Assembly (NCBI GenBank): GCA_031835245.1
Contig: JAVKOQ010000020.1
Coordinates: forward strand, 295,052-359,051
DNA from: Balamuthia mandrillaris
Lineage: Eukaryota; Discosea; Longamoebia; Balamuthiidae
DNA length: 64,000 bases
Direction of reading: 5' to 3'
Every line of letters starts with the position of its first letter. Position 1 is the stretch's first letter. Under the pieces are notes generated by a model. That model did no database searches. It was given only the letters and a program-made list of their open reading frames with translations, and was not told the DNA's origin. The position numbers and the translations under genes are program-made. Shown piece by piece: positions 15,754 through 23,633 of this stretch.

Positions 15754-16193
15754 CACACACACTCTCTCTCAGCAGTTTTCTTAACTCTACCTTTACAAAG
15801 TTTATTGCCGAATATCAGCCAAGGATGAACGATTACCTGTACAGCCTCGTCCACCAAACCAAAATCAAGAACAAGAAACACTCCAAACGTCTCTCCTTGC
15901 CCAGGCCCTTAGATTTTATCCCCTCCTCCGCCAGCACCCTTCCCGCTCGCCCAAAGCCTACCTCAACCATCAATTTGCTTTCTCAATCCTCTCCATCTTC
16001 TTCCTCTGAACCTCATAACAGTAATAACGGGATTCTATCAAAGCTCCTTCCCCACCAGAGCGTCCCATCATCTTTGACGACTGACACGGAGCTCCAGAAG
16101 GAAGCACTGCAGGTCGTCAAGAACCATTGCATAAAGCATCGGAAGGAGCTGGACTACACTCTCTTCAAGAAAATGTTCCAAAGCAAAGAGTAA
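9363..16193 (+). CDS. Giant RasGAP-domain protein
   Basis: Seven exons (9363-9463, 9553-14155, 14216-14378, 14450-14732, 14802-15505, 15575-15690, 15801-16193) join to 2,120 aa. The first ~1,500 residues are low-complexity, serine- and charge-rich, and probably disordered. The last third is a RasGAP domain of the NF1/IQGAP type. LFREDCLASKF matches the arginine-finger segment (FRxNxLATK), and VGGFVFLRFFCPAIVTPE is the canonical FLR block. AKVLQTMANQIEFG and YMKPMND follow, then FIAEYQPRMNDYLY. A serine-rich insertion of about 140 aa, coded at 14900-15400, splits the GAP domain before the FLR block. It should accelerate GTP hydrolysis on Ras-family proteins. The large N-terminus may act as a scaffold (inference). 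Confidence 0.88.
15700..15750 (+). repeat. CT microsatellite in last RasGAP intron
   Basis: About 50 bp of (CT)n in the intron 15691-15800, on the coding strand, acting in effect as a very long polypyrimidine tract. Confidence 0.95.
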
Positions 16194-16600
16194 CCTATTG
16201 TATTTTTATTTATTCATTTATTTTCATTTTTGTTTATCTCTCTTGTGGATGAGTGTAAATAGAGATAAAACGCTTTTCTCACGTTCAAACTCTGATATTA
16301 ATTCTCTAAGAAAAGCAAAATAAGAAGATGATGAAGGAAGAGAGAGGGCGGCGAGTGTGTTGCTTTTTTGTGTATGTTCTCCAGTTGGCATCGGTGGAGA
16401 GAATAACGAACAAAAAATCAACCATAGTCCCATTCATTCTGTTGAGAACAGAAAGAGAAGAGTTGAATAATAGCCTCAGCAAAGATTTTGCTCTCCGAAA
16501 AACGTGTTCCTAGGAGTTTCGCAAAAACGCTTCAACGGCAACTGCCTCCTCCTTCCTCTGCCTCCACCTTTCCCGCTTTTCTTTTTTCATTCCATTGTGT
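16194..16600. other. Convergent 3' UTR region of RasGAP and the selenoprotein-U-like gene
   Basis: 407 bp between two converging stop codons; it should hold both 3' UTRs. On the minus strand a 9-bp perfect stem (UUUAUCUCU / AGAGAUAAA) with a 19-nt loop lies at about 16240-16275, flanked by GUGA on one side and AUGA on the other. This is at best a weak SECIS-like shape, because the lower helix next to the GA motifs pairs poorly. Confidence 0.4.
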
Positions 16601-17599
16601 TTACCTCAGAAGAGAAAGGCAGTAGCCTACTGCGATGGCCACAAGGAGCACTGCAACAATCAAAACCGCATTGTTGACTCTGTTGGAGGGCTTCTTTTGC
16701 TTCTTGCTCTCTCTGTCACTTGGAGGAAAGGAACAAGCATCAGAGGAGCACGTTGGTTGCTCCTTGTACTTCTTCTCTTCGTTGCTGTGATGACGGTTAT
16801 TTCTTCGGTGTTGGGTGAGCCGTGCCAGCGCAACGGAATAGTTCATAGCGACGCCTTCATCCAAGTCAAGGACTTGTTGCAGCAAGTGGTGCTGATCGAT
16901 GTGATGGCCAGGGTGCTCCTCCCTGTGAGCAAAGGAGCATTGGGTCGGCAGTGGTCCCATCAGAAAGACGCCTCCTTGCTGCCAGCTATCTCCTGCTAAA
17001 TGCCCTATTTCTATTCCCATCTTGGCTCCTTTTTTTTTTTGTTCAGTTGAAAATGAAAAAAAAAAAGAAAAGAGAAGATTACCTTGAAGCAAAGCTGAAA
17101 GGCCAAACCGCTGAAAACCATCAACAAGTGGTCTAACAAGAGATCGATAAACCCCCGAATAAAGATTGAACGCTTTGTAACACTTTCAAAGGAGGGAAAA
17201 GGCATTAACCCAACAGAAAGAGAAAGAGAGAGAGAGAGAGAGGAGAGCGAACTGTACCTTTTTTTCAGGATCTATGTATAGAGTTCCAGGCAACTGTTCC
17301 GCACCAAAGTGAAGGACAAACTCTGTTGCCTGCGAAAGGGTACCTGTGCCAACAAGTGCGATGCCGATGCCAACCTCCTCCAACTGGTGCTTCACCTGAG
17401 ACAAGGCCCACAGCTGGAGGTGGCAGGCAAATCATGCAAAGTTGCGAAGAAAAACGAGGAGGGTGCGTCGTCCGCACCACAGCTCGCGTGCGGGCACTCG
17501 CTCTCCTGTTTCTACGAACACCACCCTCACCACGCCTTCGCCGCTGCCTTCCGTACTCTCCAACAGAGACCTCCACTCTATTCCCACCCCACCAGCCAT
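16601..17599 (-). CDS. Selenoprotein U-like peroxiredoxin-like 2 (AhpC/TSA_2) protein with C-terminal membrane anchor; TGA = probable Sec
   Basis: Exons 17599-17258, 17182-17083 and 17028-16601 join to 290 codons. The thioredoxin-like AhpC-TSA_2 fold is clear: TLLVFLRNFA, then ALVGTGTLSQATEFV, LYIDPEKKCYKAFNLYSGV, and GDSWQQGGVFLMGP with FAHREEHPGHH. Codon 56 is an in-frame TGA (17434-17432), and reading resumes in the same frame as FACHLQLW. The motif is therefore U-F-A-C, where Cys homologues have C-x-x-C (fish SelU has U-F-L-C). Everything around the TGA is intact, so it is read as selenocysteine rather than decay. A hydrophobic helix (NAVLIVAVLLVAIAVGYCL) ends the protein, suggesting a tail anchor with the redox domain in the cytosol. 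I did not find a convincing SECIS. Probable role: thiol/selenol redox enzyme, substrate unknown. Confidence 0.8.
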
Positions 17600-18108
17600 T
17601 CTCTCTCCGCTTTCTTTTTTTTTTGACTCCACACTCCATGTCGACCTGGTTCCAAGGAAATCTTCGAAATAAGTTTATCCACTAAAATTCCAAATTTTCG
17701 AGGATAATCAGGAATAATTGCGCGTCCAACCGGGTTGTTGATTGGCAGGAATTTCCTGCGGACAGCAATTAACGCACCAATGAAGCGGCGAAAAAGGACC
17801 ACCTGCCAGCCACCACCCCGCGAAAATGAACACCCCCCTAAAGCGGCTCAAGCTTGCTTTGATCGGTTACTGAAAGTTTCAAACCACCAATCAAAAATCA
17901 AAACAGAGGCTTTATCTTACCATAAAAAGGCCATTTCTGTTGTCTTTTTCTTTGTCTCATCTCTAGCAGAGATCTTTCACGTCGACAAAAATTCATTGCT
18001 CCGCTTTACCCCCCCTTTTTTTTTTCTTCCTTTTTCTCAGCCCATCTATCATTTCTGCTTCTTCTGCTTTAGCAAAGCTATCGTTATCCTCTCACACTAC
18101 CACCCGCC
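17600..18108. promoter_or_regulatory. Divergent upstream region of SelU-like and saposin-like genes
   Basis: 509 bp between head-to-head starts. It holds an inverse CCAAT-like ATTGGC next to a perfect palindrome, GCAGGAA-T-TTCCTGC (17745-17759), and a long pyrimidine tract just before ATG 18109. A plus-strand ORF across this region has no family resemblance. Confidence 0.45.
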
Positions 18109-18851
18109 ATGCTACGCTCTTTGCCCTTGTGCTGCTTGGCCCTCTCTCTCTGCTTCTTGCTTGTGGCTGTGGACGGCGCTGCTGCCGTCAAGCCGCAGGA
18201 CGCCCTGGTGGCTGACCTCTCGGGGGTGCCCTCCCTGAGCTCCGCCAACCTCCCGCCCGCCCTCATCGGCGCCGCTGGAAATTACTGCGATATCTGCCAC
18301 GCCGCCCTGGAGTTCCTCTACCAGAAGGGCTGCACGGCCAGCTGCTCCCTCCTGGAGCCTCCCTTGAACTACGTGTGCACCTTCATCGAGTCCACCATTG
18401 GTCTCTGCAAAAAGATCCTTCACTGGCTTTCCAGTACGTTTTTCTCCCTCCTTCTTGTTCTTGTTCTTGTTCTTCTTGTTTATCGTCTTCTTTTCTTCTC
18501 CCTCTTTTTCTCCTCTCAAACCAAACAACAACAAAAAAAAAACACACAGACGGGGTGGGTTTCAAGAAGGCGTGCAACTTGTTGGGCTTCTGCGGTAACA
18601 CGACTTGCCTTTGCGGCGAATGTACCGAGTACGAGTGGGACGCTCGTTGCCTCAGCGTGCCCAACCACTGCCCCGACGACTCCCGCGCTCCGCTCATGCT
18701 GCCTCCCCCTCAGCGCTACCGCGCGGAGCTTACCCAACCCAACCCTCCCTTCCAGGGAGCCATCCGCTTGGCCGCTCGTAGCGATGACGTTTGGTGCGTG
18801 AACGGCGTTTGCGAGGAGGCCACCACCGGCTGCTGCCTCACTTGCTTCTAA
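18109..18851 (+). CDS. Secreted cysteine-rich protein with saposin-B-like domain
   Basis: Two exons (18109-18433, 18550-18851) give 208 aa. The N-terminus is a clear signal peptide (LPLCCLALSLCFLLVAVDGA). Residues about 60-120 have saposin-like cysteine spacing: CDICHAALEFLY, then C-x3-C, CTFIESTIGLC, and after the intron KKACNLLGFC. The C-terminal part is also cysteine-rich (TTCLCGECTEYEWDARC, then VNGVCEEATTGCCLTC) and unlike a second saposin. Saposin-like proteins bind or perturb lipids; amoebapores are such proteins. Whether this one is pore-forming cannot be told. Cysteine richness and secretion suggest a lysosomal or phagosomal or extracellular role. Confidence 0.7.
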
Positions 18852-19720
18852 GCTCGAAAGAACAACAAGGGGGTTTGGTATTGGTTTCGTGGTCTCTCTC
18901 CTTTGCTTTGTTGTGTGGAAACAAAAAAAAAGGAAGCAGGCCACACGTTTGTTTCAAGTATATTTATCTCTTCTTTCGTTATCGCTTCAAAACATCGCAC
19001 TATAAAACCAACAGAATACAAATCCTATGACTCTGGCCCAAGTAATAGAACCTAGTTCCTCTCACCCCTTCTCCTCTCCTCTCTCTGCTTCATTTTTATT
19101 TTGTGTCGTCCATTATTCCATTATTTAAAATTTCAAATAGGAAGGAACGACAATCATTACGAATTACCAAAAATAGAGAAAAATCAATAATTATTGCATC
19201 AATAGGGGGCGGCCTTGATTATGGGAATTCAATGGCTGGCTGCTAGCGCTCTTGGGCAAATTACAAAAAAAAAGACCAGAGAGAGAGACCTTCCCCCTCT
19301 TATTCCACCACCAAGCCGCGGGCCGCGGGAAACTAATTTTGTGACCGGAAGAGAGAGAGGAGCGTAGTGGAACGGGACTGTGCTGCCAACCGACCGCTTG
19401 AACCAACAAACCAAAAAAAAAAAAGGCCAAAAGGGTTTTTTTTTTACAATTTTGGGATCTGGAGGACGAGCCTTCCTTCGATTTTGAAGCTTCATAAACC
19501 CCGACAAACTAGACAAGCGTGAAGCGTGCCACTATTTTTTTTCTCTTTCTCTGAGCAAGGTGCGTTGTGGTTTGAAAGAGGATGTTGTTGTTTTGTCTCT
19601 GCCTTCTTCTTCTTTTGCTGGTTTTTTTTTTGCCTTCACGTGGGTGGGTGTAACTCTTTGGTCCCTATTTAATGTTTTTTTTTATTAAAACAAAAAATAT
19701 AAATATATAGAACAAATAAA
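18852..19720. other. Intergenic region upstream of the TKL-coactosin kinase
   Basis: 869 bp with A/T runs, several homopolymers and no supported gene. A minus-strand ORF at 19229-19516 is rich in homopolymer-derived residues and is not credible. Confidence 0.6.
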
Positions 19721-20276
19721 ATGGAGGAAGATGAGGGTATGCCCAACACCGACTTTGCCAACAGGATCCACTACCAGGAGCTGATATTTGGGGAGGAGAT
19801 TGGTACCGGCTCCTTTGGTTCCGTCTACAAGGGCTCTTACCTGGGCACTCCCGTCGCCATCAAAAAGATAGCCAAGCAGGAGGAGCTGCAAGAGGAGCTT
19901 GACATTTTCGTGGAACGAGAGAAGGCCATGACTAGGTATACCTCCACCCTTCATTCTCCTCTCTCTCTCTCTCTCTCTCTCTCATCCTACTCTTCTCTTT
20001 CCCTCAACTACATACTCAATTCTTATTGTTTAATATTACTGCTTGTGTGTTTTGCAAACAACAGGTTCAGTCATCCTCATCTCGTACAGGTTTGTTTTTA
20101 TCCTTTCCAAATATCATTATTTCTTAATCCTCTATAATAATGCTAACCACACCTGTACCCATAAACAGTTCATAGGAGTGTGCGAATATGATAGTTTTGT
20201 CTATCTCATTACCGAATATGTTCCTGGTATGTTACCTTCCTTTTTCTTTTCCCTTCAACAAATCGCCATTGACCAT

Positions 20277-20314
<38 letters not shown>

Positions 20315-22279
20315 CTGTAATTCCACACCCTTTACCTCTTTACAGGAGGAGATCTTCGCCGGTATCTCAAAGATAGGGCTTTGGAGATGACCTGGAAGTT
20401 GCGAGTACAGGTTGCTTGCGATGTGGCTAAGGCCATGGCCTTCCTTCACTCCAAACGGATCATGCACAGAGACTTGAAGAGCAAAAACTTGTTGGTATGT
20501 GTTTTTAAACTCTTTAGCAGAACACGTGGTGGCTTCAGCGTTAAAGTTGTTCTTCCTGTTTCTTTCCTTTGGTTTGTTTTCAAAGGTGGATTCAACGTGG
20601 AAGATAAAGGTCTGTGATTTCGGTTTTGCCAGAACCTTCACACCCAAGGCCAAAAAGATGTATACCCTCTGCGGCACTGAGGATTGGATGGCTCCTGAAA
20701 TTATCATGGGTCTCGATTATGATGAAAGTGTAGATAGCTTTTCATACGGCATCGTCCTTTGCGAGATCATAACGAGAGAGAAAGTCTCCACTAAGCTGCA
20801 GCGATCAGCCGAAGAGGCCTTCTCCATGAACTTTGAAATGCTTGACCCCCTTATTCCTCCTGACTGCCCTCAAATCCTGAAAGAGCTCGCACTACGGTTC
20901 TCTTCCTCTCTTCTTTCTTTATTCTTCTTATTATCATTAGAGAAGTAAATCATCTAACGCTGTCAACATTGAACAGTTGCTGCGCTTTTGAGGCCAGTGA
21001 TCGTCCCGACTTTATAGAGATCATTAGGATATTGGATGACTTGGAGAAGAAGCTGCAAACAGAGGGTGCCATCACCACCAGCGGGAAAACTAAAGCCGAG
21101 CCCGAGCCGGTAACGCCGAAACCTGAAATCAAAGCACCTGAAATGACCTTGGCCAAGGCCGTTCAGAAGCAGCTTGCGGTTAAAGACTCCAAGAAAGGTA
21201 AAAAAGAACATTTTTGCTGTCCTTTCTCATTGACAACTTTCTTCGTTTATGCTCAAGCAACTTACCCTTTTGTATCATTACTTGTTTCCATTCTTCTCCT
21301 TTTTTTTCTTGTAGAACGTACAGAAAGCTCAACACCTACCGGTTCTGCAACACAGCGACGAACTTCTTCTTCGTCCTCCTCATCACAAAATTCAGGAGTA
21401 ATGAGTCCTCCCCCGGCGAGGACCAAGTTCACTGTTTTCAAGAGATCTGCCTCTAAGAGGAAGGCTTCCTTGGCCAAGCTTCATGACGTTGGACAGCTGC
21501 AAACATTGCGTTTTGCCAACCCTGAAGCCTTTTATAGCGCCTTGGCAAAGTGTTTTTCTGCCAGATCTTTTGCTGGATGGTACCATCGGCTCTTTTTTCA
21601 TTTTTTAACGATATTGCTTCTTCATTCTTGACCAAAATAACTTGGCTTTTATAAATGCTTTAAATTCAACAGGGTTCTTATTGGCTATGAGTCTATCAAT
21701 ACGCTGTGCTTGCAGGATTGTGGTACTACTCTTCCTGAGCTGGTTAGCCGTCTGAAAGAAGACGAGGTACTTTTTTTTTCGAGCAAAGATGCAAGAGGAA
21801 AGAAAAGTGAAACAGGATCATTGATGTTTTTAATTCTTTAACAGGTACAATATGTGCTTATTCGAGTGGGCATCCCTCCAAATTCCTCCAAGAGAACAGC
21901 GACCACCAGAGATGTGTTCATAATGTGGACAGGCTCGGAGATGCCTGCCGTTCAAAAGGGAAAGAAGAAATCTCACGTCGGTGAAGTTAAGACCATTTTG
22001 AAGGTAAAAACCATCCCCATCATCCTCTTCCCTCAGACTTCCCTATCATTTCGTTGATAACGCTTGTAATCGAAGCCATTCCACGCGGAGCTTACAGCCG
22101 TTGCAAAGGATAACTTCAACCTGCAAAACGTCATCAGTTCGTATACTCTGCTTTCTTCTCTCCCTCTCTCTGTCGAGTGCGTTCTCGTCAAAGTTGGAAG
22201 CGGTCCTCTAATCAGTTTATTGGAATGTATGTGAACAGGCAAATCGGATCCGTTGTCTGGTTCTCACGTGTTGGACTGA
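19721..22279 (+). CDS. TKL protein kinase fused to a coactosin-like ADF-H domain
   Basis: Eleven exons: 19721-19935, 20065-20089, 20169-20226, 20346-20494, 20586-20896, 20977-21197, 21315-21579, 21673-21766, 21845-22003, 22076-22136, 22239-22279. They give 532 aa. The kinase spans residues ~18-280: IGTGSFGSVYKG loop, VAIKKI lysine, RIMHRDLKSKNLLV, DFGFAR, GTEDWMAPEI, and ASDRPDFIEI. These are TKL/MAPKKK-like features. A linker rich in Pro/Lys/Ser follows. The C-terminal ~140 residues resemble coactosin/ADF-H: LIGYESINTLCLQDCGTTLPEL, VQYVLIRVGI, RDVFIMWTGSEMPAVQKGKK, then VGEVKTILKPFHAELTAVAK. The fold binds F-actin, so the protein probably couples phosphorylation to actin filaments. Exon 2 is a 25-nt microexon. 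Confidence 0.85.
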
Positions 22280-22419
22280 TCCTCTTCTTCTGTTGATGTT
22301 TGCTGTTTCTTCGTTGTGGTTTCTCCTCCAAACAACCTCTTTTGTTCGCTTTTTATTTAGTAGTCGTCGTCGTAGTAGTGCCCGCATAATAATAACAGGA
22401 AGTGTATTTTTTCTTGCCG

Positions 22420-22457
<38 letters not shown>

Positions 22458-22588
22458 TCTCCCTCTCTCCCTCTCTCCCTCTCTCTCGTGTCCTCTTGTC
22501 TCGTTTGCCCCATCGACAAGCCGCCTTTGCACTGCCAACGCAAAAAAGCAAAGGGGCACATAAGCTGGGGACGAAAAAAAACAGGAGG
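22280..22588. promoter_or_regulatory. Upstream region of the BI-1/TMBIM gene with CT repeat
   Basis: 309 bp. A (CT)n/(CCCT)n tract at about 22423-22486 lies about 100 bp before the ATG, on the coding strand. Confidence 0.6.
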
Positions 22589-23512
22589 ATGTCGCAAGCG
22601 GAAGAGCATGCCACGGCGTCAGCCAAGAGAGTGGAGAAAGGCTTTGAAGACAAGGAGGATTACGATGCGGAGATGTGCGAGCCAACAGCTGAGATAGAGG
22701 GCGGGAGAAGGGATTGCCGAGTGTTCGAGGCATACCCTCACGTAAGAAGGCTTTTCTTGAGAAAGGTTTATACCCTCCTTCTCAGCCAGATCGTGATAAC
22801 AGCCTTGGTGGTGCTCGGCTACCACTTTATATTCCCAAGCCTCTCCACGGAGAACTACCAGCTGATAGCAACCCAAACCGAAGAGCAGACCACCGAACCT
22901 ACAACAGGAGACCAACAGCTGGCTCTCACACCGACAGAACAGAGCCTGATATCCTTCCTCCCTGCTGTCTTTTGGCTCAGCTTTCTTGGCGGTTTTGGCA
23001 CGCTGCTGGGCTTGCAGTTGGTGCCAGGCCTGCAACAAGCCCATCCTACGAACCTGGTGCTTCTCTACGTGTTCACGCTGTGCGAGGCCAACCTCTTGGG
23101 AGTAGCGCTGTTGCCCTTCGCCCCCGAGTTGCTGCTGAAGGCCTTCCTTACCACCGTTTCGGTGTTCGTGGGCCTCATCCTCTACACTTTGGAGTGGACA
23201 ACGGCAAAGAAAGGCCCGTCTCCCGCCACCCACCGCGACTACCACTTTTTGGGGTCGTTCCTGGTGTCGTGCCTGTGGGTGCTCCTCTTTGGTGGCTTCT
23301 TGCACGTCCTTTTGCCCGTCAACTCCTTCGTGGATACTCTTTGGACCCTGTTTGGGGCTATCGTCTTTTGTGGTTTTGTCATTGCGGACACCTACCGCCT
23401 CCACTTCCTGCTGCGACCGGACCAGCACATCATGGCCGCCATATCCCTCTACCTCGACTTTATCAACCTCTTTATTCGCATCCTTCGTCTGATGAGCAAG
23501 CGACAGCGATGA
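22589..23512 (+). CDS. Bax inhibitor-1 / TMBIM (Lifeguard) family membrane protein
   Basis: Intronless, 307 aa. The N-terminal cytosolic tail ends in RRLFLRKVYTLLLSQIVITALVV, the family's first helix (compare FLRKVYxILSxQL). Further hydrophobic helices follow: FLPAVFWLSFLGGFGTLLGL, NLVLLYVFTLCEANLLGVAL, LLKAFLTTVSVFVGLILYTL, FLGSFLVSCLWVLLFGGFL, and TLWTLFGAIVFCGFVIADTY. The end is AAISLYLDFINLFIRILRLM, matching the TMBIM signature (D-x-INLF-x-x-ILR). A polar, Thr/Gln-rich loop of ~45 residues after helix 1 is longer than usual. Known family role: Ca2+ leak and stress or cell-death control in ER or Golgi membranes. Start chosen at 22589 because upstream codons are repeat-derived. Confidence 0.92.
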   Translation: MSQAEEHATASAKRVEKGFEDKEDYDAEMCEPTAEIEGGRRDCRVFEAYPHVRRLFLRKVYTLLLSQIVITALVVLGYHFIFPSLSTENYQLIATQTEEQTTEPTTGDQQLALTPTEQSLISFLPAVFWLSFLGGFGTLLGLQLVPGLQQAHPTNLVLLYVFTLCEANLLGVALLPFAPELLLKAFLTTVSVFVGLILYTLEWTTAKKGPSPATHRDYHFLGSFLVSCLWVLLFGGFLHVLLPVNSFVDTLWTLFGAIVFCGFVIADTYRLHFLLRPDQHIMAAISLYLDFINLFIRILRLMSKRQR

Positions 23513-23633
23513 ACGCCTCTCCCTCTCCCCTCTCCCCTCTCTGTCTCTTCTGCTGTATCAACTTGTGTTTGCTCAGGTAAAATATTGATTTAGGCCGTTT
23601 GTAAACGTTGTCAACATTGTAGGGGTCTTTTTA

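Noticed and set aside
16215-16290. Confident SECIS call
   Set aside because: The helix beside the GA motifs is poorly paired, so it is listed only as a weak candidate.
17432-17434. Premature stop making the peroxiredoxin-like gene a pseudogene
   Set aside because: All splice phases and the rest of the 290 codons are intact, and the TGA falls exactly on the redox Cys position of a family with known Sec members.
17735-18238. Plus-strand ORF of 167 codons overlapping the saposin-like start
   Set aside because: No family resemblance, composition of promoter DNA, and it conflicts with the clear signal-peptide start at 18109.
22619-23428. A 269-codon minus-strand ORF opposite BI-1
   Set aside because: Antisense shadow of the conserved BI-1 gene.
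22714-23580. A 288-codon alternative frame inside the BI-1 gene
   Set aside because: Shadow of the BI-1/TMBIM coding frame; Arg/Pro-rich without homology.
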